A stretch of 64,000 nt of DNA from Tridacna crocea (taxonomy: Eukaryota; Mollusca; Bivalvia; Cardiida; Cardiidae). The DNA lies in contig OX031070.1 of NCBI GenBank assembly GCA_943736015.1, forward strand, positions 43,858,173 to 43,922,172, given 5' to 3'. The position numbers and the translations under genes are program-made. How positions within the stretch are numbered: the stretch's first letter is position 1; each line of letters begins with the position of its first letter. This document shows, in pieces, positions 46,801 to 57,759 of this stretch. The notes beneath the pieces are model-generated. The model searched no databases and had not been told where the DNA came from. It worked only from the letters and a program-made list of their open reading frames with translations.

Positions 46801-49800
46801 TCTAAGGGCCTGTCTACTGAACAGGCTTTGCGCCCGTTCTGCATGCGCTCTGGATGAATTCCATAAAATACGTTTAGAGAACGCTGACAGTTCATTATTG
46901 ATGGTGTACCTATACATTACTAATACACAGTAAAGAAGTTCGATAAGAAGTGGCATCAATTTGTTTGGAAGTATGTCACTGTTTGGGTAAAGACATATTA
47001 TCTTAATGAAGACAAACAATATATTCGAATGAATTCCCTCCCCATGGACTATTCTTTGGCGTAAATTGAAAACTTTTGCCAAAGCAGGAAACTTTTCGAG
47101 CGAACAACTAAGTAAGCAAATGTACTCAAACGAAGTTATACCGCACTTGACACACTGCATGGTTTTACGAACTTTGAACAATGTATGCCAGTGCATGCCA
47201 ATATTTCTCCCATACACCAGCGTACGCTAGATCAATTTATTATGATGTCTACGTGCCTGAAATCTAGTGGAGAAAAGCGTCACCCTTGGAAAAATGACAA
47301 TGAAGTTTTGGGCACCTTTAACACATTTCCATTGAATGAAATAGATACATACCTAGTGTTGTTTCTACATCTGTCGAATAAATAGTCCCGTAATTCACGT
47401 TGTTGAATCCACAGAGAAGGAAAATGTACCGGGTGTTCATGTAAAGAGAGGAAGCTGTGTACTGGTACACTGTGTTTGATACATTGGCAGAGTATATTTC
47501 TGAAACGTTTTCTCCAAGCCATTGTATTCGATATCCTAAATAAAGTAAACGTTTGTATATTTGACCGATCAGTGCACCAACACGATTTTTACTCCCCTTA
47601 AATTGACTGAATTAGGAAAAAATGCGTGAAAAAGGAGTAATTGCCCTTAACAAGCAATTACTCTTTTTTCCCAACAGTATTTTCAGGTCATGCAGTCATC
47701 TGACCGAAACACCATTGAAAGTATCCCACTTTCGTTTTAACCCTTTACTCCACAGATACTCATTTCTACGCATTGCTTGTATATGCCTTAGGAAAACATT
47801 GTGGCAAAAGGTGAAATTGCTCATGACGAGCAATTTCACCTTTTGCCACAATCTTTTCTAAACTATCAAAAGGTGACATATACACATAAGTAACAGCTTC
47901 ATCCTTGCTGTTATTTAGGGTCAATTAGAGATACCATAGAAATGCCTTATGGGGTGAAGGGTTAATCCTATTTAGAACTCTCATCCTCTATGAAAAGGGA
48001 GTTTCATATTGCATCTGTAAAGAGTACCGAGCAGTCTGTTCATGTCAAATTTCCTGAATGTCAAAGGAGCATTTCCTCTCACGGTTCGCCCATTTCTATG
48101 TATAAGTGACACAGGCTATGTCACGACTTGTTTGGTATAATGCATTACGAAGATGCATTGAAGTCCCTTTTCCCGCATGCAACTGCTCACGTGTAAGTAT
48201 CAGAGTATCATTTGAAACAAAAATGTACCCGTTAAAACCCTCTACCACACCATCAAGAGTTTGATCGACCTTGCTTTAAAGGCTTTTGAAAACATTGTTG
48301 GAAAAAAGAAAAAAATGCGGGAAACAGGAATTTCTCTCAGAACGTTTTGTACTCTCTAAAAAACAATTATCTCCATTTAAGTCTAAAGTGAAAAAAAAAA
48401 CGTGGAACCAGGTGTTTGATCTGGAGACAGACGGAACCTTGAATTGTCATTTTACGGTCTTATTTTTCATTGAACATATCGGGTGACTCAAATAAAAAAA
48501 AAAAAGTTACTAATTTTAAAGTTCAATAACTTCAACAATTTTAAAAATTTTGCAATGAAATTAGCAGTATTGAATTAAAATGATGTTTTTAATAAATGAT
48601 CAAAATTTTATAACTCTACCTTTCTTAATTTTGGCACAACGAAAAAAATAAAATCTTAAGTAAAAAAAAAATGCCATGGCAGCCTATGTGTCTAGCAGTT
48701 TTGACACCTGTCAATCAAATGTCAGCCAAGCCAGGTGCAGATGTCTGCTGTAGAGGTGATTTTGGGGTACTTATGGAAGGCAGTTGGATACTTTTTAAGT
48801 GAGAGATCAATACTAAAATGTTTTTTTAATGATAGCGACAAGGCGATTATTGAGGTCTGTGTCATGGAAAAAGGATGGAATGGCAAAAGGATTGTCAAAG
48901 AATTTCCTGGAAAGAACTGGACTCGGCCATCTGTTTATCGGCTTGTAAAAAAAGATAAGATACTGACTCGACTGCTAGAAAACCAGGCAGTGTCAGACGT
49001 AGAAGCGCATCCGCACAGGAAAATAAAGCTGCTGTAGAAGACATGATTCTTTCACAGGAGTATCAACCTGGAACTCATCGGTCCCAGCGAGAAATTGCAG
49101 ATGAACTTGGGATACATCGGTCGTCTGTTCAGCGGATTACAAAGGACCTGAGACTAAAGTCTTACAAGAGAATCCATGTTTCTCGTCGTGACCAAAATGT
49201 GAAACAAAAAAGAAGGATCCGCTGTAGAAATTTAAATGATCGGTATCCTGTTGAGGATGTTGAAAGAATTGTGTTCACGGATGAGAAAGAGTTTACGGAG
49301 GAAGTGGCAAAAATCGCCAAAATGACCGGATTTATGGTATAAGGAAAAAATACACCTGCCAGACTCTACCATGAAATTTTGCGCTTCTCGAAGAAAGTCA
49401 TGGTTTCAGCTGGAGTCTCATGGAATGGAAAAACTAGAATCCATTTCATTGACACAAAGACAACGAAAGTTAATTCTGAGAGCTACATTGAACTATCGAA
49501 AGAGGGATTACTTCCTGATTGTACAACATTATACCCCAACAGGAACTACATTTTTCAACAAGATGGGGCACCGTCACTTACCAGTAAGGCCACTCAAAGT
49601 TATTTGGAGGCGGCAACTCCAGAATTCATCAAAAAAGAAGACTGGCCACTACAGTCACCAGACTGCAATCCTATGGATTACTCGATATGGGATTCCCTGA
49701 AGGAAAAGGTTTACTCTGGGCGGAGAGAAAAGTTTTCTAAAGATGAACTGAAGAACAAAATCACAGAGGCATGGGAGGACATTACACTAGAGGAGATAAG

Positions 49801-52800
49801 GATGTGCATTTCATCGTTGAAGAAGAGGCTACGGGCAGTCTGTCAGCAAGAAGGGGGCCTTACTGATAATTTGTTTAAGTAAAATTCAGGTAGACTTAAA
49901 AGTCAGTTTCTCTGTCATGGCATTTTTCAACATCTGTTTTTGATTTGGTGATGATATCAAAACTGTTTCTTTGTAACACTGGAAATTTTCAGGGTTGCCC
50001 AATAATGATGTATCAAAAATCTGTGCAAAATTTCAGTTCAAAAGCTCGTAAACTATTGAAGTTATTGAATTTTGAAATTAGTAACTTTTCCTTTTAGCCA
50101 CCCGATATATCTCGGTTTTATTCGGCGCTATACTGGAAACCACGTTACCTTGTAATATTCCATTCCAATAAGCTTGCTGCAGAGCGTCCCATGCGCATGT
50201 GATTTCTGTCTCGCTAATTGCTGTACAATTGAAGTTTGTTGGAGCACCATTAGGGGCTACAAAATACGAAAGATAAAGGGAGAGTGAATGTTTGGAGTTT
50301 AACATTATCAAACTTACATGTATACATGTACCTATTTTTGTAAAAATATGCATGTTTATCTACAACTTCTTTGTACAAGAACCTGTCCCTTTCTGTGTGC
50401 ACAAGATTGAAGCATCAATGATTCAATTTAGAGTGAAGATACACAAAACAGTTAGGAGTTATCTATTTTACCACGTGTATGTCCCTTGGTACATTTCTAA
50501 TGTACTGAAGCCTAACACCTTAGGTCATAATTATCACGGCGGTTAGTGCACTTCCGCATGTGTTTCCTGGCTTTCTCACCCCAGTCCTTACACATCTTAG
50601 TTTCCAAGCCACTGAATACTTTTCTCACATGTATTATCCAACTTACTGTTTTCAAATATGAAGGAGAAAATGGTTACATCATTATTATTGAAAATGATCT
50701 TATAGAAATTCTCCTTTCTCTCTCTCATCAGCAAAAAAACTTTAAATTTTTTATGTATATGACAACATACCATCCTCCAACGTTGTACAGGTTACGGTTA
50801 CATCAGAGTAATTGGAACTTCCTATATAGGAGTGTATTGTTAAGTTATATTGAGCATAATTCCCTAGTCCTGAATACGTATAACTTACATAGGTGTACGA
50901 GCTCAGGTCTATAGACTGAAAAAAAAAAAAACAGAAAAAAAAAAAAATCTTCTAAGAATAATCGCTAATAAAGTAAGATGCATGGTCTTTGAAAATGGAG
51001 TTTAAAGTTCTCGGAGGGAATCGTTCTGCTTTTTGTAAATTTTCTGCGCATTTAATGACATCTCTACCTAAGAATACCTCTCTGCCTAAGAATTTAGAAC
51101 TAGTTTTAGTTTTAGAATAAGAGCACATTTTAGATTGGCGATAAATATGGTACCTGATCTTCGAAAAACATTTTGCCACTCGTGAAAATGTCAGTTTTGG
51201 TGTTCTCCAGGTGAAATAATTTTTTGATCTTAGGCAATACTGACTGTTCGTATATACGGGTTCATGTGAGTTGACACTGACAGTTTAGCTATGAAGGCTG
51301 GGAATGAAAGCTACCTTACGTTCCCTGAATCTTGTATATTTCAGGTGAATATGTTTTGTTTTTTTCTTCCGAACACGGTGTTGGCAATATTTTATGACTC
51401 AACCACTACATAAGTGCACATATTTGAAGCAATACAGATAAAAATCGGATGTTTTGAAAGGTTTTTCAACTAGTTCAACATTATGTCACATGACTGCAAA
51501 CATGACAGCAATCATGTTCGAACAATTGCATTTATAGTAATGATATCTTGTCAGGTGATGACTTTTTTAATCAACGGACATTCAAGATGGCGACGGTCAA
51601 GGTCGAACACCCACCGCCAAGAATGAAACTAGCGAGCACAATATACTACTACTGAGTAATGCAGGACCCCGAACATTGACTGTTTGTATCAAAAGCCACC
51701 GGGAAACAGAAGCACGTGTACTAGACTTTCTTCAAAGAAAAATACATGTTTAATCAAAGGTTTTACTTACCGGTATACCTGGACCATTGATGATGCCATC
51801 GACTCTCTCTATCGATAAATGGTACCCGTTTACACCGAGATTGGTTGGCCGGGTCCAGCTTAACTGTATAGACGAAGAACTTAACACTGTGCAGGCAACG
51901 TTCGTTGGATCGTTTTGAGCTACTGCAAAAGAGGTATGTCAATAAAACTGTTTGCCTAAAATATTTGATTTTGTATCACATCTAAACCGTTGAAGCGCCT
52001 TTCGCGACAAATTTTTAACAGCCTGAATGATTCAAATGGATATACTCTGAGATTTGCAAATGAAACATTTCGGGGCCCGTAAAGGTGTGGGATCGAGTCT
52101 CGCGGCTGACCGAGTGAAATAATTATTATTTGTCTTTCGCACAAATTGCGCTGTTTGATCTTTGATCTACATTGTCCGCTTTGATGAGAAATTCGTCGGT
52201 TTACTTCGAAAACCTAGTAACTACAGCTTGTTACCAGCTGCATTTACGAGGTTTTGGAAGCAAACCGACGAATTGTAACTTTGAGATTGCTCTTGAACAA
52301 AAATTTAGGATGGATTTATTTGGTGCTTTGTAGGTTGAACTATTATGTTAAAATGCCTACCGGGCGATGTTGCCTATAGCATTTTTTGACATTTGATTGG
52401 AAACAAATAACATTTTAGAGAAAACAGCGGCTTTGTTTGAGTGACAGGAATTGACTTTTCTGCCATTTTTGATTGATAGGTGTTCCAACGTCCTATCGAC
52501 CGATGAAAATGTAGCACTGGGCGTCATGTAAACAAAAAAGTCTGACACAATTTGTTATAGACATGCGATAATTTGATCGTGTCTATTTAATTATCAAAAC
52601 AGCCAGCACTTTTCGAACTGTTAAGAAATATTAAGTTCTGCAAAAAAAATTGTTGAAATTAGCCAAGAGCAAAATATCAGCTGGAATAAAACTGAAATAA
52701 ACGTTCTTTCTCTTTGTATTCGACGCTATTTCCTGGTTAGCTTGTCACGAGAGATGTGAGAAATGTAGGGTAAATGCTTATGAATAACGTCATAATATGG

Positions 52801-53900
52801 TCAGGTTGAGTTGCACGCACTGTTTTCAGAGGCAACTAAAGTGCGGGAACTTTTGTTTCCGCCTTCAACTGAAGAGCTACGGTAAAATGTACGATAAATT
52901 TAACTGGTCGTAATCATGAATTATCAAACCTTTTAATCTAGTATATATCCCGATAAATTATGGAAAACCAACAAATAAAACATATAAATAGGACCTGACA
53001 TGATTGGACTTTCTTTTGAGATAAGATTTTTTTTTAAACGAGTCAAGGGAAATGTTATTAATAATAAGCGAGCTTAATAGCATTTTTCCTTGACTCGTGT
53101 AATGGAATTTTATCTCAAACGTCCACGAATGTCAGATTCTTTATATCCCATAACGACATTTCACAAAATATAGATATAGAGGATATTTGTTTCTTTTCGG
53201 TGAAAGATCGAAATTTATTTTATCGAGTGGACACTATCGGTAATGTTTTCACGAGAGGCGCAGCCACGAGTGAAAATATTACCGATGGTGTTCACGAGAT
53301 GAAATAAATTTCGATCTTTCACAGAAAAAAAAAAACCAAATATTCTATTTATTTCATGCTTTTAACCCTTTCTGGCAGAAACTTTATCACAATTCAGTAC
53401 AGTTCTTTTCCCTTATTCCCCGTGGCGCACCCCTCCCGCATAGCAACGCTACGTCAAGCGCGAGAAATGTAAGGTATGTGACGTCATATTTCCCATCTGG
53501 TTGTTAGGCACGCGCAATTTACCTAGGCAACAATAACGTGAAAATGGGTATTTTCACTGGTGGTACCAGCGTAAGATCGAAAAATATTTTCACTGCTATT
53601 TCTCGATATCCTACCGGAAAGCATGAAATAATAGGTGATGCAAAAATATTCTTAAATGCTCCCATGGCATTATCCTTAGGACTCATTCACTTCTATGTAA
53701 TTTACGCACAAAATGACGTCAAATGACGTCACACAAATGTGTTTTATCAAACGTGTACAAGAAAATTCGTAATGGGTGTATTACACTGGAAACAAGGGAG
53801 GTTATGTGATAAAACGTTAACCCTTACCTGCAGTTTGAAAGATCAAAAACCAAGCAATAACGATACTCAAAACTGTTTCTTGCATCTTGCTATACATCAT
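39429..53900 (-). CDS. FN3-domain single-pass receptor, nine exons, about 826 aa (new gene model)
   Basis: Model built by eye. CDS exons in order: 53900-53828, 51922-51771, 50915-50771, 50256-50149, 47535-47353, 46370-46350, 45670-45478, 44146-43926, 40813-39429. They total 2481 nt (826 codons plus stop). Every junction has GT-AG ends and matching phase: phase 1, except phase 0 at intron 2 and phase 2 after the transmembrane exon. Protein: signal peptide (1-24), FN3-1 (about 26-123), FN3-2 (124-220), short linker and Cys-bearing stalk, TM about 255-274, then Cys cluster CQACC, acidic segment (293-365) and a 460-residue Ser/Thr/Asn-rich tail. Predicted cell-surface receptor or adhesion protein; ligand and signalling are unknown. 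No WSXWS motif or enzyme domain is seen. A paralogue lies head to head at 60.1 kb. MITEs and a mariner sit in its introns. Confidence 0.75.
40822..41210 (+). mobile_element. Family Q dyad element, tandem unit 1
   Basis: Near-perfect palindrome of about 180 bp (arms with TTCTTTCTATCGTGGTATAT and AACTCACAACGTGGTTTAT, centre GGGCGATAGCCC), then about 200 bp with ATGACGTCA motifs. Its left end overlaps the acceptor region of the receptor's last exon. Confidence 0.7.
41211..41594 (+). mobile_element. Family Q dyad element, tandem unit 2
   Basis: Second copy at a period of 388 bp, nearly identical to unit 1. Diverged or partial copies at 38650-38895 and 42175-42345. Confidence 0.7.
42822..43243 (+). 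mobile_element. TIR element CATCTTCGC, family V
   Basis: Inverted ends CATCTTCGCAAGCCAAGG and CCTTGGCTCGCGAAGATGG, about 420 bp. Related copies lie at 20250-20792 and 35020-35407 in the two cGLR blocks; the latter has an internal deletion. Confidence 0.6.
43268..43742 (+). repeat. 26-bp minisatellite with BamHI sites
   Basis: About 18 units of CTTATGGATCCACAATTC plus a short joint (CTCACGCA or ATCAAGCA). Several variant units read CATGGTACCAAGCAATTC, making KpnI instead of BamHI sites. Overlapping ORFs of 71-126 codons are by-products. It lies in the intron before the last exon of the FN3 receptor. Confidence 0.85.
43926..44146 (-). CDS. FN3 receptor exon 8: acidic cytoplasmic segment
   Basis: 221 nt with acceptor GGTTTTCAG and donor ACAG|GTATAA, phase 2 in and phase 1 out. 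Encodes DGTSPKSSRRDDDDDD then Glu/Asp-rich sequence with SP and TP sites (VMSPVTTPSVSEG). The open frame of 73 codons is conspicuous, and the phases fit both neighbours. Confidence 0.62.
44490..45470. other. Intron 7 of the FN3 receptor, mostly unique
   Basis: No repeat family recognised apart from SINE-like debris near 44560-44620. A 65-codon plus-strand ORF at 45051 looks fortuitous. Confidence 0.4.
45478..45670 (-). CDS. FN3 receptor exon 7: stalk, transmembrane helix, juxtamembrane Cys cluster
   Basis: Acceptor TTTATTTTCTAACAG. Encodes an extracellular stalk with two Cys (RHYCYEAVPG, DEMPCTI), then the hydrophobic stretch TIAGLLFLSLLLISILG, then CQACCQK, a plausible palmitoylation site. 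The exon is joined in phase 2 through AT|GTAAAA to the acidic exon, making a Met codon. If that donor is not used, translation stops at once (TAA at 45474-45476), giving a form with a tail of under 20 residues. Confidence 0.72.
46068..46255 (-). mobile_element. GTGACCC-type hairpin MITE, intronic copy
   Basis: Lies between the transmembrane exon and the microexon of the FN3 receptor. The dyad GTCGACCTTGGTCAGCCTGC / AACCAAGGTTGACA is retained. Related single hairpins with the CAGCCTGCGCA core occur at about 38590-38650, 43810-43890, 18960-19010 and 25095-25140. Confidence 0.55.
46350..46370 (-). CDS. FN3 receptor exon 6: 21-nt microexon
   Basis: Flanked by TTTTTCACATAG and G|GTAAGC. It adds G-ATVKPV with phase 1 on both sides, so including or skipping it keeps the frame. 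It sits between the last FN3 half and the transmembrane exon as a linker. It is too short to prove by sequence alone; transcripts would settle it. Confidence 0.5.
46371..47352. other. Intron 5 of the FN3 receptor, with an unexplained 141-codon ORF
   Basis: The minus-strand ORF 46792-47217 is unusually long for this AT-rich DNA but has no recognised domain, no splice-phase link to the neighbouring exons and a poor start context. Probably chance. Confidence 0.3.
47353..47535 (-). CDS. FN3 receptor exon 5: second half of FN3-2
   Basis: 183 nt, phase 1 at both ends (acceptor TTTATTTAG, donor CTAG|GTATGT). It continues exon 4 as GYRIQWLGENVSEIYSANVS and later YMNTRYIFLLCGFNNVNYG, the C and F strands of an FN3 domain. 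Two possible N-glycosylation sites (NVS) occur. The frame is open throughout and is not marked by a long ORF, so it is easy to miss. Confidence 0.72.
48479..50105 (+). mobile_element. Tc1/mariner superfamily element, maT-like (DD37D), degraded
   Basis: Bounded by TA duplications (48477-48478 and 50106-50107) and by inverted repeats starting TCGGGTG, which pair for about 55 bases with small gaps. The element is 1627 bp and lies in intron 4 of the minus-strand FN3 receptor, in the opposite orientation. The AGTTACTAATTT block is present in both ends. Its coding region is frame-broken, so it is non-autonomous now, but the intact ends suggest it is not ancient. Confidence 0.85.
48735..49882 (+). 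pseudogene. maT/mariner-type transposase, frameshifted
   Basis: Three pieces lie in two frames. The first has an N-terminal helix-turn-helix (EKGWNGKRIVKEFPG.NWTRPSVYRL). The second has another HTH (SQREIADELGIHRSSVQRI) and the first catalytic Asp in VFTDEKEF. The third has the second Asp in FQQDGAP and the third in SPDCNPMDYSIWD. Spacing from the second to the final Asp (NPMD) is 37 residues, which assigns it to the DD37D/maT group rather than Tc1 (DD34E) or classic mariner (DD34D). Breaks lie near 49030 and around 49300-49375, where the frame shifts out and back. Not expected to be functional. Confidence 0.82.
50149..50256 (-). CDS. FN3 receptor exon 4: first half of FN3-2
   Basis: 108 nt, phase 1 at both ends, acceptor TTTTGTAG and donor CAAG|GTAACG. 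It encodes APTNFNCTAISETEITCAW and YWNGILQ. Its length and phase equal those of paralogue exon 63219-63326 (YEISCTWGSLDDVYWNGVPF). The mariner-type element 48479-50105 starts only 43 bases past its donor. Confidence 0.8.
50545..50632 (-). mobile_element. tRNA-derived SINE S1, body fragment
   Basis: CATGTGTTTCCTGGCTTTCT and ACTTTTCTCACATG match the SINE body. It lies in intron 3 of the FN3 receptor; no head or target duplication is visible. Confidence 0.5.
50771..50915 (-). CDS. FN3 receptor exon 3: second half of FN3-1
   Basis: 145 nt with a very strong polypyrimidine acceptor, phase 0 in and phase 1 out (GAG GAT G|GTATGT). It encodes YTYSGLGNYAQYNLTIHSY then VTVTCTTLED, the E-to-G strands. 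The paralogue exon at 61934-62081 reads FYGLGYYAQYDISINSY and CTTLAD. Confidence 0.8.
51771..51922 (-). CDS. FN3 receptor exon 2: first half of FN3-1
   Basis: 152 nt, phase 1 in and phase 0 out, with acceptor CTTTTGCAG and donor CCG|GTAAGT. It encodes DPTNVACTVLSSSSIQLSW and then NGYHLSIERVDG, the typical B-strand, core Trp and C-strand of an FN3 domain. It aligns with 61146-61291 of the paralogue (DPTSFTCTAYNSTVIRLDW). Confidence 0.8.
52190..52276. mobile_element. Short palindromic MITE, family P, copy 2
   Basis: Arms ATTCGTCGGTTTACTTCG and CAAACCGACGAAT flank the shared core AACTACAGCTTGTTACCAGC. About 87 bp. Confidence 0.6.
52989..53143. mobile_element. Foldback MITE, family U
   Basis: CTGACATGATTGGAC...TTTGAGATAA and AACGAGTCAAGGGAAATG at the left are mirrored by CATTTTTCCTTGACTCGT and TTATCTCAAACGTCC...TGTCAG. 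In intron 1 of the FN3 receptor. Confidence 0.6.
53176..53632 (+). mobile_element. Dyad element family D, copy 3
   Basis: Closest to the 3823 copy. It lies in intron 1 of the FN3 receptor, under 200 bases from the signal-peptide exon. Confidence 0.65.
53828..53900 (-). CDS. FN3 receptor exon 1: signal peptide
   Basis: Encodes a short N-terminus followed by a hydrophobic run (VLSIVIAWFLIFQ), ending GCA G|GTAAGG in phase 1. Two in-frame ATGs open the exon; the upstream one at 53900 is chosen and the next codon is the alternative. The paralogue has an equivalent exon at 60144-60279 with the same phase. Confidence 0.72.
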
Positions 53901-53959
53901 TCATCATCTTCTCTCCAATAATATGAAATAAATCACAAAATCGATGACTGGATTAATCA

Positions 53960-54800
53960 ATGAATATATATGAATTTAATACAAGAATTTATAACATTAT
54001 TGACCAATCAAAAATATTGATAAAATTCAGAAAACCTAAACAAATAATCCACAAAATAAATAAAAGCGTGGACATTTTCTTTCTTATATTAAAACTTTAT
54101 TTACGTTTTTATTTACTTATTCATATTCTTTTTATCGAATCACTCTGTTATTTATAGGGTTATTTATTAATTATTTTATATATACTTTTTTTATTAACCA
54201 TTCCATCTAATCAAATAGATTTGTTCGTATATAACTTTCTATTAATTTGCATTAAGATTCAATAATTATCAGAAAAATATTAAAGTCGTATGAAAAAGAT
54301 GGATGAAAATGATAACAATCAAAAATAAAATAAAATGAAATAAAATACATAGATAAATAAGATTTAGAAGCTTCCCTCAAACGGATTCAAGTGAAATATT
54401 ACAGTTTTACACATGAATATTGCACTGAATTGCTACAAATTCAATATTGAACTCAATTCCGTTTCACCTTATAGAGGCCGTATAAATATACTTGTATATC
54501 CTAATATGTTTTTCAGCATCAAGTCAATATTCTATAAATAGAAACACAGCACTGATACATGTGCACTCGCATATACAACACGCTTAAAAAATAGAAAACG
54601 TTTTTTTCCACATATCAAATAGAGTTCTCAATCCTAAAGTCTTTAAATTTCAATCACTTGAATACAGAAATAATCTTATGAGAATAACGGTAATCTTATT
54701 AGGTGTTTCGCCCTTAATCCTTCAAATTGGCAAACATTTTTGGTCATGAAGAGATAGATAAATATTCTGCTTTCGCCACTCAGCCAATCTCTCTCTCTCT
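53960..54800. other. Very AT-rich intergenic stretch between divergent FN3 receptors
   Basis: Near 80 percent A+T by eye, with no repeat family or gene recognised. Together with 55003-55900 and 56311-57420 it forms the shared upstream region of the two receptors. No core promoter could be fixed. Confidence 0.4.
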
Positions 54801-54809
54801 CCTGGGCTC

Positions 54810-55002
54810 GTATTCACCAACCATTCTTAAGAACAGTCTTTTTCTTATTCTCCAGAATTTTCTATATTTGAAAGTAACGCAACTTCTGATTGGCTAAACC
54901 AAATGGTTTAGCCAATCAGAAGTTGTGTTACTTACAAATATAGAAAATCTTGGAGATTAAACTAAGAATATTCTCAAGAATGGTTGGTGAATACAGGCCC
55001 AG
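54810..55002. mobile_element. 193-bp palindromic MITE, family R
   Basis: GGGCTCGTATTCACCAACCA at the left and TGGTTGGTGAATACAGGCCC at the right. The inner arms CTTCTGATTGGCTAAACCA / TGGTTTAGCCAATCAGAAG are perfect. One of the cleanest foldbacks in the window. Confidence 0.75.
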
Positions 55003-56573
55003 ATTATTCTTTCTGCCTATCTGTCTATTTAGTTTAAACATATTTTATTCATCAATTACATGTAATTACAAAGATCTAAAGACAAATCAACAAAATAACA
55101 AACAATAACTGACGAAATGGATCAGAACGACAGCTAAGGTTATATTGTTCTTCTCCAAAATTTCAGGTACACAGTTACAGGTTGATAACGTAATAAAATA
55201 TCATAACGGTATTTTGATTGCTATTGAAAGAAAACCGTGGGAAAGAAAAATAGAATAGGAAAATAAGCTGAAAAATAAGCTGAATTGGTTTCACTGTGGG
55301 AACGAAGAGGAATTTTTCACAAACAGTTGACCTCCTCCATGACCATCACATATCAATAGATATTGGATGCTATCAATAACAGAACATGCAGTTACTTATT
55401 TAAATATAAGCATTTACAATAAGTTTTGGAAGCAGGATTTACATATCCATCTGTCTATTTATCTGTCACATCAGCATCTTGTCACATAACCTTTCTATTT
55501 TAGCTGTGTAATACAGATTTTGTGACGTCGTAGGAACATTTTATGCCGTCATTTGTTGTTGCATGGTATTCATGGCCGTAATTTAAAGAAAAAAGAACAT
55601 TGGAAACATATTTTCTGGTGAATTCAACTCTGAAATTTATGATGATGGCAAAGCTACGATTTTTCAATTTTAGAATTAAAAAAGAAAATGTCATCTATTA
55701 AACTATTTAATTCATTACTAATTCTTACATCAAAACAAGCAGTCTCATTTTATGAATATAAAGGGTTTTCATAATCTATTTTTTTCCAAGTTATTCTTGG
55801 GATACGGTTAAATGACAAAAAGAATCTGACGTTCGTTGGCGTTTTAGATGGAATTTCATCGAACTTGCCAGGAAAGAATGTTATCAATCTCTCCAAAGGC
55901 TCGTTTAACCCTTTCCAAAACGACGAATTTTAGACTCTTCCAAACTCTTCCAAACTGGGAGCACCAGCAGAAGACAAGTTCAAAATTGGTATGAATTAGT
56001 TTTATGTCTCTGATAGGGTAGAAAACATTGTGGGAAAAGGTAAAAATGCTGGTTACCAGCATTTTCTCCTTTTCCCATATTTTTTTTTTCAAAAACCTTC
56101 TTGCCCAGGTTCGTTAAAAGTCGGGATTGTGTGTTAAAGTGTTAATTAAAGGCTTGCTCAATAATTTTTTCTAACCTCGATCTCGTTAAAAAAATCAAGC
56201 CTAAGAGGCAACTTATAATAGATATTATATATTTCCTTTTCCCACAGCGTTTTCAAAGCCTCTGACTCTGTGTCATTAAGATTCGGGATTATGCGGTTAA
56301 GGATTTAAAAGGTTTTAATCTTATAATCTGTTATAGGTTCGTTGATAACCTTGGCACAATTGTACTCTAACAACTTTACACAGATTGAAACTAAGAATTT
56401 GACCTTACACCCTTTTAGGGTAAATCTATTTCTCTCTGAAGACGCTGTATAGTCAGATCAGAATACAAAGAACATGCATTCTGGTCTGGTCTGGGATCCA
56501 AATTGGTGACTATAGGTATCGTGGAAAATACGCTTATTTTGGTATTTCTGTTCTACTTGTACATTCGGCATAC

Positions 56574-56651
56574 CTCGGGTTTTGGTAGCCATCATACTAT
56601 AGCATCCCTTGGCTGTAACTGGTGGATGCGTCAGATCGATACATTCATCGC
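56574..56651 (-). CDS. Weak candidate exon, Cys-bearing
   Basis: A 78-nt open stretch between TATTTCCAG and CGAG|GTATGC, phase 1 at both ends, encoding DECIDLTHPPVTAKGCYSMM. It lies upstream of the minus-strand receptor start, between the two divergent genes. The phase would fit an alternative or separate minus-strand gene. No homology is recognised and chance is quite possible. Confidence 0.2.
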
Positions 56652-57759
56652 CTGGAAATACGCCGGTTCACCGTTCTGAAAACTGTAATGCTCCTCCTAC
56701 TAAAGAAAACTTGAGTTTCAATTTTATATCAAAATCTTTCTAACTATATTTCAGTTGACAAATAGTTCGTACATTCATCTTTTAGCGTGGTTTATCAATT
56801 CAGATTGAAGTTTTCACCGACAAATAGACAGATGTGAATAACTTCACAAAGGTTGTTAATGTCGTTGCTTAACAACTACTGTCGGTGGCGCGCTATAAAT
56901 AGAATCACGTGATTTTCATTTCAAAATGAAAATCTCCTTAATACGGACGAGGTTAGATGTAGGTACGGAATCGGCCGACTTGTGACGAGTGCTACTTGTA
57001 ATCGAAGCATTTCATTTGACCCATATTCATGTTTTAAAGATACATATTTACAACCAGAGAGAAAACAAAAGCGCTTAAAACTTGATAGTGTGTAGAATTT
57101 AGTTAGCTGTGTAAAAGTAGTTGAAAAATCGATGTAAGGTATATGGAATAAAGAAACTCGAAATATTTTTCTCCGTTTGCAACCTGAAACTGTAGTTGTG
57201 ATGTCTTTTGATAGACTTCAGAAAATAAATCTCATTTTCTATCCGTCGTAATCCGTGCAACCATGCAACCAACACGTGCAATACTTTGCATGAAGATACA
57301 AGAACTATTATGAAACAAAGATAAGAAAAATATTTAAAAAACTGGATGAAAAATAGCAGAGATGAAATCATATCTGTCTCTTTTATACGTAGCTTGATGT
57401 CATGTCGGAAAGTGTTCTATACGTTAACCCTTTACTTCATGGATACTCATTTCTTCGCATTGCTTGTAGGAGCCTTTGGAAAACATTGTGACAAAAGGTG
57501 AAATTGCTCGTCACGAGCAATTTCACCTTCTGTCACCATGTTTTCTATGCTTTCAAAAGGCGTCATATACACATAAGAAACGGTTTCATCCTTGCTATTA
57601 TTTAGGGTCAATTAGAGATACCATAGAAATGCCTTATGGGGCAAAAGGTTTATAAGTTAAGCCATGCTCGGTGAAAATGCGGTTAAACACATTTGCAAAA
57701 AGTAGTGACTCAGTTCAGCCTGCGCAGTATCACAGACATTTAGTTGATTGTACAGTATT

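Noticed and set aside
46792-47217. 141-codon ORF as a nested gene
   Set aside because: No domain, signal or repeat support and it lies inside an intron; treated as chance.
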